Of a stretch of 64,000 bases of DNA, positions 1-11,679 are shown in pieces. This DNA is from Agriotes lineatus (lineage: Eukaryota; Arthropoda; Insecta; Coleoptera; Elateridae). The first letter of the stretch is position 1. Every line of letters starts with the position of its first letter. Location: positions 1 to 64,000 of the forward strand of contig CALNHX010002303.1 in assembly GCA_940337035.1 (NCBI GenBank), in the 5' to 3' direction. A model generated the notes under the pieces. It was not told the origin of the DNA. It was given only the letters and a program-made list of their open reading frames with translations, and did not search any database. The translations under genes and the position numbers were made by a program.

Positions 1-776
1 GTAAGTAGCTTTATTATCGTGAGCGTCTTCTATTCCACGAATTTTGTTTTGCAGCCTACTAGATTATTTAGTCGCCCCAATTCCCTGCTGCAATTCAGTT
101 TGTAAAACTAACGTAGTTCTTGAAACATAAATATGGGCCCAACTCGTTAATAGTTAGGTACCTATGTTGTGACAGTACAGTAGCTACGTGGTTTCAAACA
201 ATCTAAAAATATATTTTCAGTTGACACTTCAAGGCTTACTCTAGTAGTACCTATACCTATAATTACTACCTAGATAGAGACTTTTAATTCAAAAGCAGTC
301 TATAAGTTTAATTGTTCTCATGCGTGTATAAGTAAGTACATATTTGCCCTTGGGAATTGCAAAATGTAGGTATGTAAGCGTAAATTCGTGAAAGAGCAAT
401 AATTCATTTCGACAATTGATTGGCCTAAATGTAGATATGTCGTAAATTGAAAATTACAAACTAAAACAAATGAATGGAGTAATTTTAGTACGATGGATAC
501 TAATATTGATAAAAAAAATGCATTACCAAGAAGTTTGCTATATTTACCAATTTGTGAGTATTGCAAACTATGCACAATTCTGGCTTTGCAGAAAAACGTT
601 CGGAAGAGCTGCAGACTTGCGACTGTAGAAATAGAAAGACAAGCATAAGGCAACTGTAAACAATTAAGTTTAATTACATCGCTAATAACCTGTAAGCAGG
701 CTATGCAAAGAACAACGCAGCAAATAAATTATCTCTAGCATCTTATCCTTAATTAAAAGCCTCTTCTTAGAATTCG
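1..776. other. AT-rich flank, no gene recognised
   Basis: Mostly AT-rich, low-information sequence. The only longer open frame (318-653, minus) has no recognisable domain and an AT-driven composition. I see nothing here I would annotate as a gene or repeat. Confidence 0.5.
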
Positions 777-1252
777 CTAAAACCAACAATAAAAATAGCA
801 GAAGCGGCGTAATGCGATCAAAAATTCATGTCCGTGAGGGACAGGCCAGCAACATACATTTCGCATTTTATTTTGTCGAGAATGGCAACACGGCGTAAGC
901 TCCACTCCCTTCAGATCAAGTTCCCTCGGGCTGAGACACCGCCCCCTGTGCACCGGTCGGCCAATCGCGGCGCGCGGGCCGCCGCCATCTTGATTGCGGC
1001 TCGGCCGTAGCCAGCGCCGCAGCGGCGGGGCGCCGAACCACGCAAAAGCTTTCACGTGTAATATAGGCAAACGCACTCGCAAGTGTCTCTCTGCGAAATT
1101 GCGAAAATCGATCGCCCGCGCTGGTGGAAATTGCTGGAAAACCAGGTGCAGATGCCGAAACTGCAGTGATTTCCGCCCTCGGGCTCCTGGCGCTGTCCGG
1201 TCCTGGAAGGCGCCCCGCGCATATGCTGGCGTAGTGCGGTTCTGTGAGTTTC
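777..1252 (+). promoter_or_regulatory. GC-rich promoter-like block
   Basis: This block is sharply richer in G+C and CpG than its surroundings. Visible motifs are a GC-box-like CACCGCCCCCT (938-948), a CCAAT (961-965), a GCCGCCATCTTG match to the YY1/Pleiohomeotic-type site (981-992) and a CACGTG E-box (1053-1058). A TCAGTT match to the arthropod initiator lies at 1251-1256, so transcription on the plus strand could start near 1253. No TATA box is seen about 30 bp upstream, which fits a dispersed or initiator-type promoter. Open frames across the block are GC-driven and show no domain. The assignment is inference from composition and motifs. Confidence 0.45.
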
Positions 1253-1318
1253 AGTTCCCTGTGCGATAAGGATTTTTGTGCAGTGCCCGGAGACGAACTT
1301 TGCTCAAAGGCGCCGTTG
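1253..1318 (+). other. Putative 5' non-coding first exon with splice donor
   Basis: Between the initiator-like TCAGTT and position 1318 the sequence stays GC-rich. It then meets GTGAGT at 1319-1324 (TTG|GTGAGT), a strong 5' splice site, after which the DNA turns abruptly AT-rich. This is the expected look of a short untranslated first exon followed by a long intron. Which downstream exon it would join is unknown. The exon-like frame at the right end of the window is one candidate on the same strand. Transcript data would be needed to confirm it. Confidence 0.35.
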
Positions 1319-1539
1319 GTGAGTACGTATTTTTTTAAATCGGTGTTGTGCCCCTGTATGCGCGGATGCGCTCCGGATTGGCGGCCGTGGAAGCAAACGA
1401 ATTGGTATGTACTACAGAAACGCTCGCAAATAATTTAATTGTCCCCTAAAAAAATAACTTGAAGTGAATGTTAAAAACCGAAATTAGGAAAACTAACCTT
1501 TTTCAATATTTTCTATCAATGTAAGTATAGTCAACAGTC

Positions 1540-4500
1540 GATCGTGAAAACAAATGAGGTTTCGCAGGGTTCTAATGTACTAATAGAAATATTTATTCAG
1601 ATGTCTAGTGTCCTCCGTCGTAGAAACAACTGAGTTTCGATTTTTCCTGTTATTACCCGGTTTTACCTATAGAAACACTCAAACATTTACTGATGACAGC
1701 CGGTGTCTAAAGAAAGAATTTTAATTTGTGTTAAAAAGTAAATTTGTACTATTATATTATGCAAAATCTACGCTTCACTGCAGTACCATTTTACATCGAT
1801 GTGCTCTAGATACTTGTCTATGTAAACACATGACTATCGGTTTCACAGCGTTATCCCGATAGAAACAGTAAAACGTTTGTTCAGGTTTCCACAACAAACA
1901 TCAATTGTTAATAAATGTAAAAATATAATTTGCTCTATTTTGGACAGTTCTAGATATAGTCGACCACAGAGTCAAATTAATATCGATATCGCAAGGTTTT
2001 ACCTATAGAACGTTTATTCAGATGCCTGGTGACATAATTCATGTGAAAATTAACTATCAAAATTAAACAACTTATTTTTTATAAATTTCGAAAAAAATGT
2101 GCATTATTTGTTATGAAATCGATCTTGGTAAATGGGAGTGAAAACTATTGAATATCGGTTTCACGTGGTTTTACCAGTGGAAACACATTGATTCAGATAT
2201 TGGGTACATTTGACTTTAAAGAAAATAACAAATTCTATTTAGTTGGTATTATGAGGAAGTACTTATAACTACCCGACTAACCCTAACTAATAGGTATCGA
2301 GAAATGTAATCGGTGTTACGAGCACTCCTTCTTTGCACAATTTGACATCGATGTACTCTTGGTAATTTGTTGTGAAAACATCTGAATATAGGTTTTGCAG
2401 GATTTTATCTATTTGGTTACAAGGAATTTCTTTAAATGTAAAAATTAAAAGTTATGAGCAAAATTTACTTTTATTTGCAGTAATTGCCATCAACGTGCTC
2501 TTGGTAATTATAGATACCTAGTCATGAAAAATACTGAATACCGGTTTCACAGGGTTTTACCATAGAAACACATTTATTCAGATATTAGATTACATTTGGC
2601 TTCGAATAAAATATAATAAACTCTATAGTTGGTACTATGAGCATAATTGCAACACGTCTTTGTGCTATTTTTCATAAATGCCCTCTAGAAAGAATGCCAT
2701 AGAAACAAATAAAATTCGATTTTGCAAGGTTTTACCCTGTTTCACCCATAGAAACAATAGAACATTTATTCAGATTATTTAAAAAATTTAATTAGTGTTA
2801 AAAAATAGATAATTACACTTCTGTTCTAAGCGAATCAAAACTCAATTGTAGTCACAGTATTCATATACCTATCTGGTTACATCAGGTTTACATCGAAATT
2901 TAATTTTTAATTAATATTCAAAATATCATATCCTATGTGCTACAAATAAAATTAACGATAGAAACAAATGAATATCGGTTTTACAGGATTTTACCTAGAG
3001 AAATATCGAACATTAATTCAGATACCTGGAGACATCTAATTACTTAACAAAATATTAGATGCTTTCAAAATTCAATTTGTGTTATAAAAATTAACAATAA
3101 TTGATATTAATGTATGTCATTATTTTCTAAACTGTCAGTTGTGGAAACAAATGAATCTATTACAGATACCCAGTTTCCAAAATGTATGCAATAATTTTTA
3201 ATTGATATTAAAAAGAGTATTTGGGCAGCAAATGAAAATAACTCTTAACTGCTGTTTTATAGTAATGCACTCCAGATAGTCGGCTGTAAAAACAAATGAG
3301 TATCAATTTGGCAGGGGTTCGCCCGTTAGAGGTTCAAACATTATTCTGATTTCTCGTAATTTCTTTTTAAAAAAATGTGAAAATTCTTGAAATAAAGTTT
3401 GTATTGCCTAATGGATAAATTAAATCTTATTTGCAATTTTTTATTGTTTCCTGTGGAAACAAATGAGTCTTACTACAACGGATATCCAAAATTTTAAAAA
3501 TAACTTTTAATTAACATTTTTAAACCAAATAATAATATTTGTTTTATAGGTACATTAAAATGGATTATTTTGTCACTGTTTGGCATCGTTATGAGCTTGA
3601 TAATGGGTTGTGAAAACAATTGAATATCGTATTTACCGGATTTTACCAGTAGAAAACCATTTATTCAGATATTATGTTCGATTTGACTACCAAAAAATAT
3701 ACTAAATTCTACAGTTTGAATTATGAGCATAACTAACTCTTCTTTTGTGCTATTCTATATTGATGTGGTCTAGATACTACGTCGTAGAAATAACTCGTGG
3801 TTCTGAAAACAATTGAATATCTACTTCACAGGATTTTACCAGTGGAAAGCCATTTAGTCAGATACTTATTATGTTCGATTTAGCTTTCAAGAAAATATAA
3901 CAAATTCTACAATTTGCATTATGAGCATAATTAACTCTTCTCTGTACTATTCTATGTCGATGCGCTCTATATACTACGCCGTAGAAACTAACAAGTTGCG
4001 ATTTCGCTGGGTACTACTGATGGAAACGCTTAAACATTTAATCAGATGGCTGACTGAAATTTAGTTTCCAAAAAATATATTAACAGTTTGTTGAAATAAG
4101 TATAATTTGTGTTAGTTAAGAACAAAACTTGTACACTTTTGCACTATTTGTCATCGATGCGCTCGTGGTAATTGGTTGTGAAAACAATTGAATATCGAGT
4201 TCACAGGATTTTACCGGGGGAAACCCATTTATTCAGATATTATATTCGATTTGGCTTCCAAGAATATATAACAAATACTACAATTTGCATTACAAGCACA
4301 ACTAACCCTTCTTTGTGTTACTCTAAATCGATGCCCTCTAGATAATACATCGTAGAAACAAACGAGCTGCGATTTCGCAAGGTTTTACTGACGGAAACGA
4401 TTAAACATGAATCCATATGCAAGACTGAAACTTCCTTTAAAAAATAACAGTTTGTTAAATTTCAAAAAATATGATTTCTGTTAGTTAAGAACAAAACTTG

Positions 4501-7500
4501 TACCTATAATTACCTACTTTTGCACTATTTGTCATCGATGCGCTCTTGGTAATTGGTTGTGAAAACAATTGGATGTCGAGTTCACAGTATTTTACCGGTG
4601 GAAACCTATTTATTCAGATAGGTATTAAGCCCGATTTGACTTGCTAGAAAATATAACAAATTCTACAATTTGCATTAAGAGCATAACTAACTCTTTTCTG
4701 TACTAGGTATTCTATGTCGATGCGCTCTATATACTACGTCGTAGAAACTAGCGAGTTGCGATTTCGCTGGATCCTACTGATGGAAACGCTTAAACATTTA
4801 TTCAGATGGCTGACTAAAACTTAGTTTCCAAAAAATATATCAACAGTTTGTAAAAACAAAAAAATATGAATTGTGTTAATTAAGAACAAAACTTGTCCAC
4901 TTTTGCACTAATAGTTGTCATCGATGCGCTCTTGGTAATTGGTTATGAAAACAATTAGATATCGATTTCCCAGGATTTTACCGGTGGAAACCCATTTATT
5001 CAGATATTATGTTCGATTTGGCTTCCAAGAAAATAGAACAAATTCTACAATTTGCATTATAAGCACAACTAATCCTTCTCTGTGTTATTCTAAATCGATG
5101 CGCTCTAGATAGGCTACTGCATCGTAGAAACAAACGAGTTGCGATTTCGCAGGGTTCTACTGATGGAAAATCTAAAACATATATTCATATGCCTGACTAA
5201 AACTTCCTTTAAGAAAATACCAGTTTGTTAACATCCAAAAAATATGATTTCTATTAGTTTAGAACAAAACTTGTCCACTTTTACACTATTTGTCATCGAT
5301 GCGCTCTTGGTAATTGGTTGTGAAAACAATTGACTATCGAGCTCACAGGATTTTACCGGTGGAAATCCATTTATTAAGATATTATGTTCGATTTGGCTTC
5401 CAAGAAAATATAACAAATTCTAAAATTTGCATTATACTTCTAAGCACAACTAACCCTTCTTTGTGTTATTCTAAATGGATGTGCTCTAGATAATACGTCG
5501 TATTAGAAACAAACGAGTTGCGATTTCGTAGGGTTTTTCTGATGGAAAAGTTTTAACATTTATTCAGTTGTATGACTGAAATTTAGTTTAAAAAAAATAA
5601 CATTTTCTTAAAATCCAAAAAAAATGTGATTAGTGTTAGTGTTAGTTAAGAACAAAACTTGTACACTTTTGCACTATTTGTCATCGATGCGCTCTTGGTA
5701 ATTGGTTGTGAAAACATTTCAATATTCGTTTCACAGGATTTTATCTACGGAAACACATTTATTCATATATTATGTTCCATTTGACTTCCGAAAAAAATAT
5801 AACAAATTCTAAAAACTAGTATTATGAGCATAACTACTAACTCTTCTTTGTGCTATTTTATGTCGATATCTAGATATCCCACCTTAGAAGCAAATGAAGC
5901 ACAACTTTGCAGGGGTCTACTTATTGAAACTCCCAAACGTTTATTCAGATGTCTGATTGCATCTTAGTTTCCGAAAAAAATAACAATTTGTAATGAATGC
6001 AAAAATTAAAAAATATACCTAGTCGGTGTTATGATCACTTCTTCTTTGCACTATTTGACATCGTTCTGCTCTTGGTAATTAGTCGTGAAAACTATTGAAT
6101 ATCGGTTTCTCAGGGTTTTACCAATGGAAACATTTTTCCAGATATTAGGTTACATTTGGTTTCCAAGAAAATGTAATAAATTCTACAGTTGGTATTATGA
6201 GCATAATTAACCATTGTTTGTGCTATTTTATATAGATGCGCGTTAGATATCACTTCGTAGAAACAAATGAGGTTCGATTTTGCAGGGTTTGACCTGATTC
6301 ACCCAAATATTCAAACGGTTGTTCAGATGTCTGATGACTGCTAGTTTTATAAAAATTGTTAAGAATTTTAATTAGATATATGCTCCACGCTAACCAACCC
6401 TCAACTGCAGTATTTGCATGGATACCTATGCTCTAGATATTTGTCAATCGAAGCAAATAACGAAATAACTATAGGTTTGACAGCGTTCTCCCGATGTAGA
6501 CAGTATTCATATATCTGGTTATATCAGGTTTCCATCGAAATTTAATTTTTAAGTAATGTTAAAAATATAATTTGCCCTATAAATAAAACTAACCGTAGAA
6601 ACAAATGCTCATCGGTTTCGCAGGGATCTACTAATAGAATCGCTCAACCATTTATTTATGCGTGTGATTGCATCTTAGTTTACAAAAACATATAACGATA
6701 TGTTATTAATACGAAAATTCAAAAATCCAAAAAATATATAGTCGGTGTTACGAGAACTGCTTCTTTGCATAATTTTTTATCGATGTGCTCTTGGTGAAAA
6801 CAATTGAATATCGGTTTCGCAGGATTTTATCTATATAAACACATTTATTCAGATATTAGATTACATTTGGCTTTCAAGAATATATAACAAATTCTACAAT
6901 TTGTATTATGAGCCTAAGTAACCCTTCTTTGTGTTATTATACAATTTCAATTATGAGCAGAACTAATCTTTTTCTGTGCGATTTTATACTGGCGTGCTCT
7001 GGAGTCTAGATAGTTGGTCGTGAAAACAAATGAATGTAGGTTTTCTAGGGGTTTATCTTTAGAAACATTTCAATCTTTATTCAGATTTGCGATATGACCA
7101 AAATTAACCGTTTTTTGCAATATTTGACATCATGGTGCTCTTGGTAATTAGTCCTGAAAACAATTGAATATTGGCTTGGCACACTTTTACCGCATAAAAA
7201 TAGAGACACGTTTATTCAGATATTAGGTTGCATTTGGCTTCGAAGAAAATATAAAAACGTCTGCAATTTCTATTATGAACGTAGTTAACCCTTTTATAGC
7301 GATACACTCTATCTAGATAGTCTGTCGTAGAAGCAAATAGGTTACGATTTCTTAAGGTTCTACGCTCAAATATTTATTCAGATGTTATTGCATCTTAGAT
7401 ATTAATTGAAAGTCTGAAAAAATAAAATTCTTGTTATGAACAACACTATTCTTTCTTTGCACTATTTAACCTCGCTGTGCGCTTGGTAGTTGGCTGTAAA

Positions 7501-7870
7501 AACAATTGAATATCGGATTTGCAGGGTTTTATCTATCGAAACACATTTATTCAGATATTAGATTATTTTTGGCTCACAAGAAATTATAATAACTTCTACA
7601 ATTTGTATCATGAGCATAACTAACCATTCTGCATGCTGTCTCGTATTGATGCACTCTAAGTAATTCGTCCTAGAAACAAAGGAGTTGCGGTTTCTCAGGG
7701 ATTTACTTATACATAGAAACGTTCAAATATTTTTCAGACACCTAGTTGTATCTGAATGTTCAAGAAAATTTTACAATTTTTAGTTGTAGAAAACGAAACA
7801 AATGAGTGCTACATCTACTTAGAAAGACAATTATTCAAATATTGAGTTACATTCCGTTCTCAAAAAAATT
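1540..7870. repeat. Degenerate ~190-bp satellite array, partly dimeric
   Basis: About 33 diverged monomers of roughly 190 bp in tandem. Two related types alternate. Type A contains GCTCTTGGTAATTGG then TGTGAAAACAATTGAATATC and a 'CACAGGATTTTACC' block. Type B contains GCTCTAGATA, CGTAGAAACAAA and 'GATTTCGCAGGGTT'. Both share ATTTATTCAGAT further along. Type A copies begin at about 4151, 4532, 4918, 5293, 5681 and 6058, so the dimer repeats every 375-388 bp. Around 3584-4152 there is an extra monomer that begins as B and continues as A. Identity is best between about 3.7 and 5.8 kb and falls toward both ends. No reading frame survives in it. Confidence 0.92.
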
Positions 7871-10557
7871 TGAAAAAAAATAATATTACATATTATAAGG
7901 CAGATATGATTGCATGTTAATAAGATATGGAACTTTTTAATCCGCAGGGAGCAAATGTTGATTTAAACTTTTATAAAATTAATATTTTTAACCGTAACCA
8001 ATAATAATACTAAAAAAATAAACCAGCAACAAAATGGGTAAATAAATAACAATTGTTATAAACAAATAAAGAATAGAAATATTGGTAAATATGAAATTAG
8101 GTTTTCATTGGGCGATGTTAGCTTCTAAAAACAAAACAATAAATTAATAAAATTATCATTATTAGATATTAAAGATTTTAACACCTCCAGGGCAAATTAT
8201 TATTATAAATTTATGTATTTTAATTACACTTTTCATTATATAGACACTAAAGGTTACATGTTACTTGTGTTGATATTCTTAAATGAAAGTGTAAGTATGG
8301 ACTATAAAATAGGAAATTGCACCAATTACCATTTTAAATAATACCTATAAGATTTTTAAAGAAATTGATTATTTATCATCAGACCTTATAGTAATAAACT
8401 GTAGAAAACGTTGATAAGATAATACCATACTCTTTAGTACTAAAGACATATATTTATCAGAAGAATATTTATAGAAAAAGGTAAATACCTTATTAGTGTA
8501 AACATCTTGAAGTAATAAATTTATAGATTATGTATAAAACTTTAAGGAACAAACAGTGGTAGTTGCACTGCATTAAAAGGAAAGACACTTTTTAGAAAAG
8601 TATTTTTGTAGGCATAATTAATTTTCCTAAATTCTAAGTTCCTAAAATGGTTTTAACAATATGGCTTGAAATAGTAGAAACCCCAATTCAATAAAGTACG
8701 TAGCGTATTGCAATAGAAATAAAATGCTTAAATTACAAAACCTTAAAAACTTAAAGTGTAATTAGTAAGAAAATGATTATTTAATATATTAATCAAATAT
8801 ATATTAAATACTTGTGCTCAATTTCTGTGTTTGCGTTGACACTATATTGACTGATAGATATTGACTTAGCAGCAACATAAGTTTTGATCTACAGCTTACG
8901 AAGTAGGTATAACCCTTTTTTTAGCTTTAGCACCCTCAGTTTTACTCTCTCCAAAGCGTAGCTTTCTATAAGCTCAATATTTTTTATAATTTGGGATAAT
9001 TTAGACAAGGTATAGTAGCTGAAAGAATAATACATAAGAACACATACCAATAATATTTCCAATACCTGCTATATATCAATTATTTTTGTGCCGAGTTGTA
9101 AAAAGTGTTTTTAGGTGACATTTCTTTATTTTGGCAAAGACGTCACTTTTTTATAAACTACGTTAGAATAAATAAAAGAACTAAACGAGTCACTAATGCA
9201 ACTGCTACCTTAATTTTAGTGTTTATTTTCTAAAAAAGGCAAAAATTTGTTTACAGCAGACTGTACCAGTATTATTGAATTTAAAGAAGTGAGAAATAGG
9301 GACACTGTAGGAAAGAATAATTTTTACAGATGATTCTGTCAAAACAGTATTCAATAATGAGTTGACATTTAAACTGTTACTTTGGTCTACACTTAAATTT
9401 ATTTTTGAGGTGCCCAAATGTTACTAGAACTTTTAATAAAACTTTACCTTCACAAAATTCTTGAAAATTGCTCTAAAATATGACTGGGAGAATAAGTTCC
9501 ATTAAGCAATATACATCAAATTTCATATAAGGAAATTTAGAGGAAAGACGTTTTTAAATTGTTATTAAGGAGCAACTTCAAATATTCACTGTCTGTTAGA
9601 TCAAGGTCTTTCAAACTGGATAGTTGATTATTAACTAAACTACATTCATTAGCTCTATATTAATTACTAAGCTTTATTCTTCAATAAAATCGTTAAAATA
9701 ACGTTTTATAATATTAAAAAAAAATGTTTTTCAACTGGACAATACCTATGTTTGAAATTCAAGTTCCAACGAAGGAACATGTTTCTTTAAATTTTTTTGG
9801 CAACAAAATTTCAATATTAACAATCGATGAAGAAAAAGGTGTAATTATAATAAATAGGTAGTTTTATATAAATTAACAATTATTATAATTTATTAGGTTT
9901 TAGATGATATGATATTCTACAATCTCATTCCCAAGTACTGATGGTAATCGAAAGTTTTTACTGTTTTTACTGATTATCAAACCGATTATTTACCTGGCTG
10001 TTGGGTATCTCATCATCTTAAATAAATAATTAATCGAAAATTCTGTTATTATTTCTAGACAGTTTTAGAACTACCCTTTCGTTCTTTGAGGAGAAAGTGA
10101 ATTTTTATCAGATATATATTTTGGTAAATTGACTACTTCAAAGTCGAAAAATTTATTAATTGTAGCCACATTTGGTTCCAATTAAATTTTATATACTAAT
10201 AACTCAATAACAAAAATTAATAAGGAACAAATACCAAGTAGAGTAAGTGCGATTAAACTAGCAGTTTGAACAGAATATTGCCGAAGATATTTGAATATAT
10301 TTCCACACAATTTTTACTAATTTCAACTGATAACTTGAAAATAAATTATGCATTCTGTCTTAAATGCAGCTCTTAAAAAATGCGAATAGCTTCGTTATTT
10401 AAATGACAATAAAAAGTCTGAAATTTATTTGCTATATCACTGGAACCATTTACTTCAAAGGACGAGTATAATTAACTATAGGTTGTGAAAGTGTTACTGA
10501 GACGTTATTTATTTATATTTCGAAACTACATTAAAATTTTAAAACGTACAGAATATA
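7871..10557. other. AT-rich spacer, no gene
   Basis: Very AT-rich sequence with many short A/T runs. I found no frame with a recognisable domain, no obvious tandem unit and no splice-flanked open stretch. The minus frame at 9223-9417 looks accidental. Confidence 0.5.
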
Positions 10558-11311
10558 CAGTGGGAGTGTAAAGTCTGGAACCATCTAAATAGAACTTTTA
10601 TCAAATTTTTTTGAAAGAAATCCCGAAACACGTCAATTTTTATTTTAAATAAGACGTATTTTACTGTAATTGTCACTTTTAGATTATCTTTTGTTTTTGA
10701 GTTATGACGCTTGCGATAATTTTTTTAAATGGAAACCCTAAATTTTTATGATAAATTTGGACAGAGCATGAAATTCTAAGACCAAATACGCTAAAAAAGT
10801 ATGATACTGTATTTTGAAATTTTCGAGAAAATCGCTTTTAAAGTATTAAAACAGAAATCGAATAAAAATCAAGTAGCCATGAAACAATGAGTTAGCTCTA
10901 AAATTATAACAGTTTTTCATAGTTTTGTTTATCTGTTTTTGTTGTGTGCTCTTAATTAAATAAATAATGGTGCGATATTTGAGTGAAAATGGACGAATTG
11001 AAATTTTAGTATTGAGGAGATGTGGCAATCGTACGATTTTCTCGAAAATTTCAAAATACAGTATTATGCTTCTTTTTGGCGTATTTGGTCTTAGAATTTC
11101 ATGCTCTATCCAAATTCATCATAAAAATTTGGGTTTCCATTTAAAAAAATTATCGCAAACGTCATAACTCAAAAACAAAAGACAATCTAAAAGTGACAAT
11201 TACAGTAAAATATGTGTTTTTTTTAATGAAAATTGACGTGTTCGAGGGTTTCTTGCAAAAACATTTGATAAAAGTGTTATTTCGGTAGTTCCAGACTTTA
11301 TACTCGCACTG
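10558..11311. mobile_element. Tc1/mariner deletion derivative with long terminal inverted repeats
   Basis: A 754-bp element bounded by TA dinucleotides (10556-10557 and 11312-11313), the normal Tc1/mariner target duplication. The outer ends read CAGTGGGAGTGTAAAGTCTGG on the left and the near-identical CAGTGCGAGTATAAAGTCTGG on the right, read inward. The inverted repeat continues, with small differences, for about 277 bp on each side (left 10558-10834, right 11034-11311), which is unusually long. The roughly 200-bp centre holds an ATG-led fragment that resembles a transposase N-terminus (10967). No DDE domain remains, so it is non-autonomous and would fold into a long hairpin if transcribed. 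Confidence 0.88.
10967..11026 (+). pseudogene. Transposase N-terminal remnant inside the TIR element
   Basis: About 20 codons starting at an ATG read MVRYLSENGRIEILVLRRCG. This resembles the helix-turn-helix start of many insect Tc1/mariner transposases ('..YS.EERIEIL..YG..'). The frame runs directly into the right inverted repeat, so everything after the first helix is deleted. The likely history is an internal deletion that removed nearly all of the transposase gene. The match is short, so the family name is tentative. Confidence 0.45.
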
Positions 11312-11679
11312 TACTATATACTATATCTCTTGTATAACGTACAGTTAAGTATCAAAATATAAGAAACACAAATGCATTTATACAAAGATATTCATCCATA
11401 TTACAAAAGAATTAGATAACATTTAGTTAGTCTTTCAATTGTAGCCAATATTAATAGGAACAACGATAAATTTTGCCTGTATTTTCAAAAGAAGTTTCCT
11501 ATATGCACTTTCAAATAATCAAAATAACGTATCACCACAAAAAATCTAAACTTTATGCAGATACAAAAACAGATTTGATATTCGAGTTTCATGAGCTACT
11601 CTTACCTTGGCCGTTACAACACTAACCGAAGTATAATTAGATAATAACCCACATCTTAAACGGTTCCTAAAGCTTAAAG

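Noticed and set aside
1540..7870. Common origin of the ~190-bp array here and the 192-bp array at 41.8-46.7 kb
   Set aside because: Only the period agrees. I could not align the consensus words in either orientation.
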